This document shows positions 12,790-37,149 of a stretch of DNA of 64,000 nt, piece after piece. Each line of letters begins with the position of its first letter. The stretch's first letter is position 1. A model generated the notes under the pieces. That model made no database searches, had not been told where the DNA came from, and was given only the letters and a program-made list of their open reading frames with translations. A program made the position numbers and the translations under genes. The stretch spans positions 338,501 through 402,500 of the forward strand of contig JAFEUB010001479.1 in NCBI GenBank assembly GCA_024529925.1, written 5' to 3'. The DNA is from Ophthalmolycus amberensis. Lineage: Eukaryota; Chordata; Actinopteri; Perciformes; Zoarcidae.

Positions 12790-13240
12790 CTTATTGATGT
12801 TTGTTCAGCTGGATTCGTTTTGATGGAAACTCAGACTTCACTGGAATAAGACGAATACATTCACAACTGGTTGACAAAGTGCGTGATGAAAGGCGGCCAC
12901 ACTTTAAAGAAATGTCCTTCGACACATAAATAGTAAACCTCATTCTCTCCGAGTTCCAGAACATCAAAGTATCCCTGATCCCATGTTTAAATGTTGGGGG
13001 GGATTCCTTCCAATTTAACAGGATTAATATTCTTGCAAGAAGAGAACGTACACAAAACATTTCTGATTGGCTGTTTGGAGGCATATCTTCAGGCTGGGTA
13101 CCAAAAAGAGCTGTGAAGGGCTCGGATTCAAAAGCTTTTCCAAATATTTTAGTAAATACACTGAATATGGAACTTGGGACAGAACCCTTTAGGGTAATTC
13201 TTTTTTAATGCGGACATTTTTTTAGAGCAACTTCTTTGTG
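12790..13240 (-). mobile_element. L1-like LINE remnant (C-terminal part of ORF2)
   Basis: Read on the minus strand, 13084-12791 gives LLARILILLNWKESPPTFKH then GIRDTLMFWNSERMRFTIYV. This closely resembles the C-terminal stretch of fish L1/Tx1-type ORF2 proteins (pattern LLARR-ILL-WK--PP-F-HW--D---FL-LE-IRF). Upstream, 13240-13085 reads a matching FGKAFESEPFTALFGTQ-like segment in another frame. It is frameshifted and truncated at both ends, hence dead. Family assignment is from memory of the motif. Confidence 0.65.
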
Positions 13241-13249
13241 AGTGTAGTG

Positions 13250-15470
13250 GGTTTGTGGGTAATGTTTGTCCCCGACTCTTCCTCTTATCTCATCATCTAG
13301 TTTGTTAACCAAGTCAGTGTGTGTAGGTCAGGAGGGCATCTGGCACTATGGATGATGATGCCAGTACCAGTACCCTTAAAGTGATCCCGATACCAATAGA
13401 CTACTTCATTTCAATACCCACCATGTGCCCACCAGACCTGGGCACTACAAGGATCCATTGCAGCTATAGTTTGACTGGAGTAGATACGACTCGGTACTAG
13501 GTTATTTTGTACGATACCTTAAAAGGAGTGCCGATGCTCAGTCCTATCTGGAACTTATGCACAAGAAATATTGAAGTTATGTCTGCATGAAGCCAGATAT
13601 CTGCAGCTCATAACTAAGCTGTGATAACGACATTAGTTAAATAACATTGGCTGCAGATTGAAGTTTTGTTGTTTTAGTCTGAATCTAAAGATTGTGACTG
13701 TTATTGCCAAGTACTCTGCTTGGCACTGACCTTTTGGTGTGTTTAATACGAGCACTGATTTATGATTGATTTATAGGATATCGAAGGCGTTATGGACAGA
13801 AAAACAGCTCCTAGTGACACCAGTTCAAGCTGGTTGCCCTCCTCTCTCTAACTTTGCAAAGGAATTTACATCAAACATCTATTTTTAGAGCACTGGTCTC
13901 TGATAATTAGTTAGAGACAGCAGGTTTATTTCGGTCTTTTCCGATACAGCTGTAGCCAAAATATCCATGACTGCAGATAGCGTTGCACGGTTTTATTTGG
14001 TATGACACGATGGAAATAGAGTCTGTTGTAAACGCTCTTAAGGATGGACACTGTTGTCTCTGCTGACTGATCTGATCCCTTTCTTCTTCATTTACCTAAA
14101 CTGTGTTCATTTTAGATCAAGCTATGAGAACCATCAGTCCGGTCCAGTTACAGTCCATCTGCAAAACCTCAATATAGGGGTGGAAAAAATGAATTACTGT
14201 AAGATAACCCTAACTTAACAAAATAGATTTTAAAAACTTTCTTTCTATAACATAACCTAGATATTGGTAATGATGGATTATATTCCTACACACTGTCAGA
14301 GTTGTGTGTAGCATTATTGAGTGATTTGATGAAAAATCACACAAAACACCAGTTTTACACTTATTTCGTGTCCAAATTATTTTTTTAATTTGGCAAGTTT
14401 CTGAGAAATAAAAAAGGCAGCAAGACGATTTTATTCATGCAACAGACTGCATTTTATTTACATTTTAATTTTCAATAAATGTTGCTTTTTGCCTTTGTGT
14501 GTTTTATTATTGCATCAGTTAATAAACTTCACTCTGCTTTCACGCCTTTAATCAAACAGTGTGTAAGATGAGAGATAAAAGAGATCGCACAAGTTTAAAT
14601 AAAGGAATTATAAAACTACACATCTGTAAAACAGAGCCGATCAAAGTGATTTAGTAGCTTTAATGTGAAGGAGAGCTGAGCATGTCCACAATATTACATT
14701 TGATTTGATTGTTTTTACCATGTAAAGTGCCTTTGAATCATTTTTAAAGCGCCACACAAATAAAATGTATTATTATTGTTATCAAAAAAAAGAGGAAACA
14801 GTTTTGTGAATTCATTAAATAAAACACTGGAGCTCCAGTTTCATTAAAACGGAACTTTTGGAGCGATACTGTGACTGAAAATGTCCTCGTTCTTCAGAAC
14901 ACTTCTGGGAAAACACAACAATAAAAGAGTTGCACTGATTTGAACGTCTGCTGGTTCCTTTGTTTCCCTTGTACAGAAATAGAACGGATCAAATTACACG
15001 TTGCCTCATTGTTGTTCACAAAGACTTTTCTGTAACTTCATATCTGTAGTTTCTGGGAAGAAGAAGAAGAAGAAATTCTCCCACAATGTGCTGATAACAT
15101 GGCTGTCAGTGTGTCGTTATACATGGTGTGTTTGAGTGTTTGTCTATCCTGTGAGCAGCTCTCTTTGGGAGATGCAGTGTTTCTGAGAAGAGCCGGGGAT
15201 ATTCCCGTAGAAACAGAATGAGGAGTCAGTATCATGTCCACGACCACCTGTCGGGTTTTCATTTCTAAATCCAACAACAAATTACCGGGAAAGACAAAAC
15301 ACCCTCGGTGGCCTCTCGCCTTGTTGTGCCACAGATGGAACCAAACAACAGTTTGACCACCAGAGCATCATAATCCTGTGATCAACACAGTCCCGTCAAC
15401 AACGTGATTTCACAGGCGTTTGGTGTCGAATTTATATCAGCGGAGACAATCCAGTCAGTGTGAACATCAA
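13250..15470. other. Intergenic, diverged repeat fragments only
   Basis: Between 13340 and 13530 there are 'ccagtaccagtaccc', 'cggtactagg' and 'acgatacc' motifs like the TIR-type repeat at 19951-20227. No gene is seen in the rest. Confidence 0.4.
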
Positions 15471-15473
15471 GGG

Positions 15474-15727
15474 TGCTTCATGTGTTAAAGCTGCATTCTC
15501 TCTAGTGTCCACCAGGGGGCGACTCCTCTGGTTGTATAGAAGTCTATGAGAAAATGACTCTACTTCTCTCTTGATTTATTACCTCAGTAAACATTGTAAA
15601 CATGAGTTTATGGTCTCAATCTCTAGTTTCAAGTCTTCTTCAATACAGCATGATGTTCATTTAGTACATTATGGTCCATTTAGAGTCACACAGACCATGA
15701 AGCAGGGGATGCTTTAGGGCGGGGCTA
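15474..15727 (+). repeat. Dispersed repeat family A, copy 1 (partial)
   Basis: It shares 'ccaccagggggcgactcctc', 'gatttattacctcagtaaac' and 'gcaggggatgctttagggcg' with six or more other places in this window. Both ends are missing compared with the copy at 59595-60073. Confidence 0.85.
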
Positions 15728-15825
15728 TTTTGGAAGGACATAATTGTCCTTAATAATATGTGGCTAAACTAGATCGCATCATCATTGGCGTCAACACACA
15801 GACACAAGACGTACAAGACTAAAAT

Positions 15826-15940
15826 GTGTGTCAGACAGAGGGAGAATATTCCTGTCTGAACATTAAAGCATCGAAACATGTTCTAGTAGAAACGAAAAAG
15901 TTTGAACCTGAAAATGAACATGACATGGCCCCTTTAAATG
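15826..15940 (+). repeat. Fragment of a common fish repeat
   Basis: 'cattaaagcat', 'ttctagtagaaac' and 'aacctgaaaatgaacat' followed by 'cccctttaa' match a very abundant percomorph repeat as I remember it. The open frame over it (MCQTEGEYSCLNIKASKH...) is not a gene. Confidence 0.45.
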
Positions 15941-16205
15941 GGTGGATTCCTAATCAAGTGAACACTAAAAGATGCGTTGGCCAAATATTGCAGGTCACAT
16001 TTGTAAATCAATCTGTAGGATTCACGTGCATGGCAAATAATAAAGTCAGCGTCAATTAACAAATAGACACCTCCATAAGAAAACACAGCAAGGCCTCACA
16101 AAAACAGAGGCGAACGCTTCTTCTTTTACTGCCATTAAACAACTGAAAACTAGGTGAATTACTTCTGAGGCAATTTAGATCAAACCAGCATTATATGTGC
16201 ACACT

Positions 16206-16233
16206 ACACACACACACACACACACACACACAC
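16206..16233. repeat. (CA)n microsatellite
   Basis: A pure CA run of about 14 units in intergenic sequence. Confidence 0.9.
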
Positions 16234-16489
16234 CTGCTGCTGCACACTTAAAAGAGGACAAATTAATATTTTTATACAGTCAGAAGACACACAAATTATG
16301 TTTGAATGCGTTATAGATCAGAACACGATAGGTTGGGCTCACAACATTCATACCATCGATTAAAAGTTGCTATAAAAAGTAGAAATATTACTCACCGGTC
16401 CATCACAGCCTCAACATCCAGATCTTTAATAGAGCCGGTTGCTGGTTCTTAAGTCACCTCCTGTAGCTCAGGTGTGTCTTTGCTCAGGT

Positions 16490-16575
16490 GTGTCTTCTTC
16501 TTCTTCTTCTTTGAAGTTTATTGGCGGTTGGCAAACAATGAATCGGTGCATTACCGCCACCAACAGGTCTGGAGT
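16490..16575. repeat. CTT-tailed dispersed repeat fragment
   Basis: A (CTT)n run leads into 'gtttattggcggttggcaaa' and 'gcattaccgccacc', a combination I have seen as a common fish repeat end. The parent element is not identified. Confidence 0.4.
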
Positions 16576-17550
16576 GTGAATCAGGATGTCTAGTACTTAT
16601 AGTTTAGTATAAAACAATTAAATAAAAGATTAAAATAGAATAAAACAGAATAAAATGAAGTTCTTCCAGCAGAATTCCCTCCATGGCGAGTTTGTGTCTC
16701 ACACATTTGAAACCATTCTTCTTCTGTTATTGGAATCTTTAACTCTGCTTCATTCTGCTTTTATGTCGATATAACTTTGAGATCAAACAAGGACTCACAG
16801 ACTCATTCATGGAGGAGCAGAGAACTAAACAGAAACTGGAGGTGGCTGCTGAGGGAGAAAGAAAACACACAGGTTGATGGTAAATGTAGTTGTAGATGCA
16901 AACAGAACTTGTTACTTAATCATTTTTGAGATGAGGATCATTCAGGTGAGCTGTTCCTCAGACACACTGCAGCCGCTCTCCTCACAGTAGAAATAACATC
17001 ACAGATATCTGAAGCACGTGTTTATTTGCTCTTTGCAAAATGTGTGTGTGGTTTATGACTCCACACCTGAATGCTATAATGGACTCCCGTGTTTCCTCCA
17101 CGGATGCAGGCAGAGAGCTGAAAACAAGGGGGAGGAGGAGGGAGAGGTGGAAGCATCAGCACACAGCACAGACTGGGCCAGACTGGCGGCTCCTGGGGGA
17201 TTAGCTGAGGCTTCAGGGTGACTGAGAGGACACGACGCTGACAGCTGGAAAGATGGACGTGCGGTCTAATTTTCAGTGAAAACCAAAAACAAAACAGGAA
17301 GGTTCATTTTTTTAGTCTCAGCTTTCTGGACAGACTTGGATGCCGGAGAGGTGACGAGGAGGCTTGATCATCTTTAATTAATGGTCTCAGGGAACATCCT
17401 CCTTCAAAGAAGTTGTTGTTATGGTTCTCAGTATAGTGTCATCACACTGGCAATTGACCAAATAAAGAATATATATTCGATAATAATATTAATAATAATT
17501 AGCAGTGGGGAAATAACAACAAACACTCCAGCAAGTTAGTCGAGAGTCAT

Positions 17551-17556
17551 TTTATT
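17551..17556 (-). terminator. Candidate distal poly(A) signal for usp46
   Basis: Minus-strand AATAAA followed downstream by a GT-rich stretch (GTGTTTGTTGTTATTT). Use of it would give usp46 a 3' UTR of about 4.3 kb containing two MITEs. Long 3' UTRs are usual for USP46, but nearer signals exist (for example tttatt at 18350 and 21383), so this is a guess. Confidence 0.35.
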
Positions 17557-18872
17557 GAACAGAAGAAGAAAATAAGTCAAAATGAGTGCATTAAAACTGT
17601 GGTTCTTCATGTTAAAGCATTGAAGCTCATCACTGTTAAAGTGCACTTTCAGTTTGCGGCCTCTTTCCTCGGCGGAACACCGTCACAGTCAGACGCATCA
17701 GACCAAGTGCAACGACTGAGCATCTCCGTGAGGGCGCGTGCATAAGTGTTCATGGAAGACCAGCGTCCCGGGTCTAAACTAGTCCTGCTACCGTATCCTG
17801 GCTCAGTTCAACCCAGAAATCATCAAAATAAAAGAAGCTATAATATGCCAGATGGTGACGAATCTGATCATGTAGTCGAGTGATTGTAAAACAGCACAGT
17901 ATTTCTTAGCAGGGTTTCAATAACGGTCGGCGTTCAGCTTAAAGTCTTTGCCACGAGTGTCTTTCAAATTTAAGATCTTCACTTTAAAAAAATATTTTCC
18001 TATTTCCAGAAGTGTTTTTCTTTTCTTACATAATATAAATGTACAGTTGCATCTTTACGAAGAAAAATAATGTTTTGTTAAAGTCGGTATCGACTCCGTG
18101 TTTGGCACGTTTTCCTCGTGACTTCACCCAGCGACAGACTAAATGGAACAGACGGCATTCAAAACCCAGATTCACTATTCTGCCGAATAGACACCGACAC
18201 TAAACAGCAGCATATGAATCCTGTAGAGGTTAAGCCCCGCCCCTTTAAGTGGACCACCATGGGACCTGGTTTCAGAATAAATATGTCCGGTACTCAACGG
18301 CAAGATTTTGATCCTGTTGGAATTGTGCCATGAATGACAGATATGTTTGTTTATTAAAAAGAGTCGCTGAATAAAAAACACATCAGGTAAGAAAACGTTA
18401 CATGTTTGCGTAGAACATAGCTACGTTAGCAAGCCGCGCTAACAGTCGTGTTGGTGTCGTACATTATGTCGTTCACTGATCGGTTTCACGCAAAACTAAA
18501 CAATACTATGACGTCGCTTACACCACATTTGTGTGTGCAGTCTTTCTAATTACCGATTTTCAGTTTCTTTTACTAGTTTTACGACAAAAATGCGACTTTC
18601 TTGACGTGCAAAATTATGAGACAAACCATGCTTGCAATTTTTTTTCTTAAATTAATAATCATGTGTGTAATTCATGGCACAACTCAAACAGGATCAAAAA
18701 ATAAAAAAAGATTTGCCTTCGCCATTGACTACCGTACATTCCAAAATAATGTCCCATTGGGGACTTCTCCTCTTTATTCCACTTATTTATAATGAGATGC
18801 ATTTGAAATGGTAATCCAAACAGGAATGTCTTTCACATGAAAACAACTTGTTTGATGTGGCACTATTCTACA

Positions 18873-18899
18873 GGGGAACCCCCCCCCCCCCCCCCCCCG
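18873..18899. repeat. Poly(C) tract
   Basis: More than 20 consecutive C (G on the minus strand). A poly(G) tract of similar length occurs at about 19147-19165. Such tracts are poorly assembled. Confidence 0.85.
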
Positions 18900-19347
18900 A
18901 GGGCAGAAGAGGAAATAAACACATCTACAGTACACGAGATATCGTATGAACAAACACTGGAGCTCGAATTTAGGATTCCAATGTGTTACATAAGACACAC
19001 ACAATTTTACATCATCAAAGTCAGAGACAAACCAAGAGAAAACTAAAACGCTGGAGCCCAACACGGGAATGGAAGAAAAGAAAGGACGTTGCCGGGTAAG
19101 GTCTGAAGCTTACATCCCAGCAGGTAGTGTGTATTACACCTGGTGAAGGGGGGGGGGGGGGGGGGTACTTTGATATCACAAACACACAAACAACTGGGAC
19201 AAAGATCAACCGCTAAGAAACACATCTACTGCTAACATTTAAATGTACCTTATATTCGTTCCACTGAAAACTCCTCCTCTTATTGCACAGTTTTCACTTT
19301 TTCATGTCAATCGAAACGTTAGGCAGGTCCGTCTCACTCACGTCACG

Positions 19348-19782
19348 TTAAAGGGCGTGTGAAGGATTTAGTTGCAGCAGAAATTAAATATAATATTCAT
19401 AACGGTTTTCATTGTGTTTTCGTTCGGGTTAGAATGAGTTCTTCGTATATCTACGTAGGGAGGGCGAGGCGGAGTCCGCCATGTTGCACCGCCATGTTTC
19501 TACAGCAGCCCAGAACGGACAAACCAGAGTCTCTTTGTTTTTGTTCCCTGAAGGCCACCGTAGTTCTCCGACACGCTTGTTAAACGGCGGTAACGTGAGC
19601 CTTAAGAGCGCTAAACCGCGGTACAGCCAGCCGCCATCTGACTTCCGTAGCTCCTAAAGTAGTGTTATTATGGTATGGATGCCGTTACCATGGTTATGCA
19701 CTCGGCGGCTCACGTTACCACAGTCTCGAAGAGGGAGGGGTGAGCACTAGATGGCACCAAATTCCGCACACTCTCCCTTTAA
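19348..19782. mobile_element. TTAA-flanked TIR element (MITE), copy 1
   Basis: TTAA at 19348-19351 is followed by AGGGCGTGTGAAGGATTTAG. The other end reads AAATTCCGCACACTCTCCCT and then TTAA 19779-19782, so the ends are imperfect inverted repeats. Inside, 'gcggagtccgccatgtt' and 'ccctgaaggccaccgtagtt' are shared with the copy at 20734-21477. It is non-coding and 427 bp between the TTAAs. A TTAA target duplication is the piggyBac hallmark. Confidence 0.75.
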
Positions 19783-19950
19783 TATGTCTAATTGTAGGAA
19801 ATTTGACTCAAATTTCCTACATAATCTTTATATTTGACACGCAAACTACAAAATTAAAGTGATAAAACCATTTTCTTTTCCTTTTTAGCCTTCCTTTCAA
19901 GATGTGTATTACACACTCCATGTCCTTCGGCTTAGACATTAGGGTCTTAA

Positions 19951-20227
19951 CTAGGGCTGGGTGTCGGTACAATAAACCAGTGCCAACCAAGAAGCATCCA
20001 AACTTCTCCAGTCAGAGCATACCTGCTTTTTGTACCCAGATCTAGAAAACAAACCCACTATTTGTGTAAGTTTGCTAACCGTCAATCATCGCAAGAGTTC
20101 TTTGATTTAATGTGATTGGGCGACCGCTGACGTAGCTCCAACCCACACAGTCTGTGATGTAGTGAACGTTACGGGCACTGGTTTTGGGTACTGGTATTGT
20201 AATTGTTAAAACCATACCCAGCCCCAG
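19951..20227. mobile_element. Short TIR element with GGGCTGGGT ends
   Basis: The left end reads 'gggctgggtgtcggtac' and the right end 'accatacccagcccc', which are imperfect inverted repeats. The inside contains 'tactggt' motifs. I could not see a clear target duplication. Non-coding. Confidence 0.5.
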
Positions 20228-20733
20228 CCCTCACATACAAAAGCTTTCAAAAGAGCCATATTACACACACACCTTCATTATCTATCTGCATTACAAATAA
20301 CAGTAATAAATATGTTCAGTACAATAAATATTGGTTTTCTATTAGAATAAAAATAACAAAGATCTTGCTGGTTTTGAATGGAGATCCATACGACAGAGAA
20401 AACAGCAGGACTTCCTGTCATGTGACGTGTTAAAAGTTGATCACATGAGGTTAGACTGACATGAGCCGTCACAGACAGACCGACGGCTCAGAGTGGTTCT
20501 CCACGGGACACAAGCACCCTTCACACTGTCAACAGTTAAAGTTCAGGTAGTTTTCAGCTTGTGACTTCTCTCTTATTAATGCTCAGATATTGCTTCAAAA
20601 GAATGCATGAATTCTCTCTCTACGCCTTATTATACAGTGTTTGTTTCCAACATCATCCACCTCTCATGCATCATCCACCAGGGACATGAACAGACCAAAG
20701 AACTGGACAGGGAAACAGCATTAATGAAAGGAT

Positions 20734-21477
20734 TTAAAGGGCCAGTGTGTAGGACTGCTCGACTGGCAGAAATGGAATATATTTATCATAACTATGTTTT
20801 CCTGAGCATATAACCGTCTGAAACTAAGAATCATTGTGTTTTCACAGAGTAGAACTCGTAGAACGAGCCCTTCATGTTTATGTAGGTAGTGAAAGGCGGA
20901 GTCCGCCATGTTTCTACTGTGGCCCAGAGCAGACACTACAAACACTGGCTTTAGAGAGAGCCTTTCACGGTTGTATGTTCCCTGAAGGCCACCGTAGTTC
21001 TCTACTTGTTTATAAAGTGAGCGGAGGGGTATTTGGTTGGTTGCAACGAAGACGCTCTATAACAAAGATGACGCATTACGAGTACACACTTCCTGCCTCC
21101 TAAGTGGGCGTGGTCTAATGTATATATATTTTCTTCATATTTAGCATTACAAAAATAAGTAAGCTCGGGCGTTTCAAACACTAGTTGATGTTTGGCTAAC
21201 ATTAAAAGCCTTTACACAAAGAACAAACACTATAAATGAATATAACAAAGTAAAAGTACAACATTTAGTATGTTTGATGGTTTACTGACTTCAGAGCGGT
21301 TGAAATGATTTCTATCTGTTAATGTGGATCATCATTGATCTGCAATTAGTATCGGCGATCTCTAAAAGTTATGTTTGCTCCTTTTATTTCCTGTTGTGCT
21401 GATCCGAACCGTGAGTATTATGATCCGTTGCACCTTTACCGCTGGACGCCACTAAATCCTGCACACTGGTCCTTTAA
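20734..21477. mobile_element. TTAA-flanked TIR element (MITE), copy 2
   Basis: TTAA 20734-20737 is followed by AGGGCCAGTGTGTAGGA. The right end is TCCTGCACACTGGTCCT and then TTAA 21474-21477. The terminal inverted repeats match over about 17 bp with two mismatches. The interior shares 'gcggagtccgccatgtttct' with copy 1. The segment 21240-21370 resembles family F (see 111-400), so this copy may carry a secondary insertion. Non-coding. Confidence 0.8.
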
Positions 21478-21864
21478 GGAGGGGGCGACACATGATGGAA
21501 GAAGACCGTAACTACATATAAATGAGAAACAACAACAGACTGTGCACCAGACCCGTCTCCTCCCATCACGTTCCTGGTCGTCGATCATCTCTGCAGGCTC
21601 CTCCCACCAGTCGACACCGAGCGCGTGGGGCTCCGTGTTTTGTTTTTTGCTTTTGATTTTAAAGTGCAGTCCAGATGCAGGTGACTAAAAGGCAAGAAGC
21701 AAATGACAGAGAGAAGGAGAGAGAGATGGGAAAGAGGATTGGCACATCACAGAGGTCTGACTTGGAGAAGGGAGCAGGATGGAGTCTGTTAGGCTGAAGG
21801 TAAAAAGAACAGAACAAGGTCTCATCCTATTGACTCTTCCCCTGCGTCACTGATGCAGGTCCAG

Positions 21865-33757
<11,893 letters not shown>

Positions 33758-33806
33758 TTAGTTCACAGTGTCCCCCTCGCCGCCATCTTTATAAAATAAA
33801 TATATT

Positions 33807-33946
33807 AAAAGGGGGGGGGGGGGGGGAAACGAAGTTAATTCGGAGGGCCAGACTGCAAAACCTCGAAGCGTCAGGAGAGCAGCATGCAGCCGGCCAGTGG
33901 TGCTGCTGGTGGTGGTGGTGGTGGTGGTGGTTGTGGGGGGGGGGGT
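33807..33946. repeat. Poly(G) and (GGT)n tracts upstream of usp46 start
   Basis: A G run at about 33811-33827 and a GGT repeat with a G run at about 33905-33946, inside the presumed 5' UTR or proximal promoter (C-rich on the usp46 strand). Confidence 0.85.
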
Positions 33947-34083
33947 CAGTGTCGACCCTTCGGCTTCATCCTCAGAACACCACAGCTGGGGGGGGAACCC
34001 CGTTAGTGCGCGAGCAGCAGGTTGTTAGCAGCAACGATGATCCCGGAAAAACAAGCTTGTAAAGGGAGCAGCAGCGTTGTTGG

Positions 34084-34123
34084 CCCCGCCCACATATGGA
34101 GACGAACGCTACAAACTGATTGG
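34084..34123 (-). promoter_or_regulatory. usp46 promoter elements: CCAAT box and GC box
   Basis: On the minus strand, CCAAT (ATTGG at 34119-34123) precedes GGGCGGGG (34084-34091), about 330-365 bp upstream of the ATG. A GC box plus CCAAT without a TATA box is usual for a broadly expressed gene. Confidence 0.55.
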
Positions 34124-34259
34124 TTCGGAGTTTACTTGCGTTTGATTGACAGGGTTGAAGAGCCATTCACAGAGCTGGATGATGGGGTTGAGGTGAAGAG
34201 CAAGGACAGCAGGTTGGCTGTGTGGGAGTTGTAGTTCGGAGATTGGGACGCGTTTAAAG

Positions 34260-35770
34260 AGATTTTGTAGGCTTTATGTAAAACGATGTTGAAATGAAAG
34301 ATCCTTCAAAGATGAGCTTCAAAGCTATAAAGTCATATTTTATGGATATATAGTTATAAATAATGAATTATATATATGTGTGTGTGTGTGTGCGTTTTAT
34401 ATTATAGTGACTATTATTATATGCTATATATATTATTATTATATGATACAGAATATTATTATATGATATATATATTATTATACGATATACATTATATTAT
34501 ACAGAATATTATTATATGATATATGTATTATTATATTATACTGAATTCCCTGTGAGGGTGATTAAAATAAGATGTCCTGACGTGTTTGTCAAAGTGTTAT
34601 TTACTGTTTTTTTCATGTTGGAATAAAGGTTAAATATTTAACTGTAAAGTAGTAATACGTGTTTGATACCTTAATTTTTTTGCATGAAATCATTCTGGGA
34701 TATTTGCTGAGATTGATTGGATGTGGCACAGCCCAACATGTTCCACCAGCCCCCACTGACTGTAGTAGAACCCTGACTGTGGAGGAGAACCTCACACTAC
34801 AGAACATCACTACTGTCTCTCGAGCACTCGTCATCATTCTTGACATTTCGTAGACTACAGAACTAATCATTTAATTTGCAGGTATTCTGCAAAACCACCA
34901 ATTAGCTGACCTGAACGAAAAAGGTAAGTGTCCCCTCCGTGGAGCTCTGCAGGGGGCCCCGGGGCCCCTCAGGACACTCTCATTCATCACCGACTCTTTG
35001 TTCGTGCTGTCACAACAATCTCCCGCCAATTATCTCCTTAGCATTTCCATGCGAACAAAAAGAAAGGAAAACAACTAATAATTATGATTAACACGCTTCA
35101 AAAGAAACGGGAAAGGGTTGAGGAATAACAAAACCCAAAAGACCAGCAACAGTATAACAGGGTTCCAGTTTGAGCCGCGGGGGATGGGAGAGTTTCATTG
35201 TTGACGGGACGTTTGAAATGCACCAAGTGGGTTTGTTGAGAAATGAGATATGAGATATGAGATATGAGATATGAGCTATGACTAGATTGACGTGTTGTCA
35301 CGGGTTTATTCATGAGCGCTTTTGATTGGCAGCTTGTGAACAAAACACAAAGCGACACGAAACGTTCCCAGACTTACTTTGTACTTCTCTGGATGCTTCA
35401 CTCTGCTTTTATTGTCATTAAAGATATGAATAATGTGCATCGCTGTCAAAAACTACAATTTCATACACGTTCAAAACAGGCCTTGTTGAGGAGATAAAAA
35501 TCATGTGTTTTATCTTTGCTTCTCAGGCTGTGCAGGTCAGCAGATGTGTTGACACGAGGCTCCAGATGCACGGAGCAGGTGGTTTATTGTTTTGGAGTTT
35601 TAATCTCTTTAATCCAGTATTTGGTTGCCTTGTTTTGGATGGAGCTGACAGGACTTCTGTATCCACAGCAGGGTTTCTATGTCAGACAGCAGGTGAACCT
35701 CGGAGGACCTTCTCTGCTGGCTGACTCAGATCAGAGAAGTGAAAAGGGGGAATGTGTGGATTTTCATGTG
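34260..35770. other. Intergenic, no gene found
   Basis: Contains TATTATTATATG-type low-complexity sequence (about 34360-34545) and a short (gatat)n stretch near 35247-35275. The remaining open frames look random. Confidence 0.45.
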
Positions 35771-35777
35771 GGTGCAC

Positions 35778-35779
<2 letters not shown>

Positions 35780-35822
<43 letters not shown>

Positions 35823-35824
35823 CC

Positions 35825-35877
<53 letters not shown>
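35780..35877. repeat. Compound (AC)n-(CAGA)n microsatellite
   Basis: About 20 AC units, then ggcc, then about 13 CAGA units. Confidence 0.95.
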
Positions 35878-35878
<1 letters not shown>

Positions 35879-36908
35879 TTCTGTGAGCTGTTTCCAGTAA
35901 ACGAGGACGGCTGATGGACTTCCTGTCGTTTAGCTGCTGCAAAGAGAAGCAGATGAATTATGCATAATTTCCGTGCCGCTGAGAAAATAACCCTCCAGTT
36001 TACAATCTGAATTGGCTGCAGATGGTTGACATTTGGCTCAAGCTTCTGCAACATCAAGGTTGGGAACACGCCGTCACTTTTCTGGCAATGGGAAAGGAAT
36101 CTGTGAGTTTCTCCATGTTTAAGAGAACACTGCATAGCCGCTGTCATTTTTGTAAAGTCAACAGCAGGAAGAAGCTCTTGTCTAACTTGTTGTCTGGTGA
36201 GGCTTCTTGGCACTAAAGTGTCACAGTTGGCAAAGACTTATGGTAGAAATATAATAGCACTGCTGGGGAAACCATACCTGTGGTCAGCAGATCTGCTGAA
36301 CGTCTCTCCCAAGAGCTTTCAGAAAATGTCATGACCTCATTCCCCCAGCACATCGACGCTCTGCATGAATAAACTCTATTAGTGTCTCGACTACTGATTC
36401 TGATCAACTCGTCCGATCAGACGAGTCACAGGGCTCCTCGAACACGAAAACCTGATTAAAGAAGCGTCATCGCATGTGTTTTTTCTCTGGAGAGGTGAGA
36501 TGAACAACAATAAGAACTTGTCCAGAACAGAAAGAACAGGAAGGAGAAGAGGAGGAGGGAATTAATAGTCGCACACACAAGCTTTGGCACACTCATTGTT
36601 TTGTTTTTTGGCACAGACTGTTCCAAACAGACTGGTTTACATGTACGGAGCCCCGGCTCGTATAAACAGAGGGACAGGGCATGCTGGGCACTGATGTGCA
36701 ACAGGCTCATTGGCATGCTGGGCATCACATGCAATGTTCTGAATGACACAAGTAAACACACAGAAACTAATATGTTCATTGGTTGATTATTCTCTTATTT
36801 CTCAGACAATCGATTAATTGTTCAGAATGATAAAAGGATCAATGTTTCACTGTCTTACAGCATTGAGCCATTTAACGCGGCTTTTCTTGACACTGATCAA
36901 CAGGAAAC

Positions 36909-37138
36909 CATAATGTACTAAATGAACATCATGCTGTATTGAAGAAGACTTGAAACTAGAGATTGAGACCATAAACTCATGTTTACAATGTTTACTGAGG
37001 TAATAAATCAAGAGAGAAGTAGAGTCATTTTCTCATAGACTTCTATACAACCAGAGGAGTCGCCCCCTGGTGGACAGTAGAGAGAATGCAGCTTTAACAC
37101 GTGAAGCTTTGACTTCACTTCTCAGAACCGGAGGTTGC
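36909..37138 (-). repeat. Dispersed repeat family A, copy 4 (partial)
   Basis: Runs uninterrupted through 'ctgtattgaagaagacttga', the point broken by the L2 in copy 3. Ends 'gaaccggaggttg'. Confidence 0.88.
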
Positions 37139-37149
37139 CGTCTGGGTAC

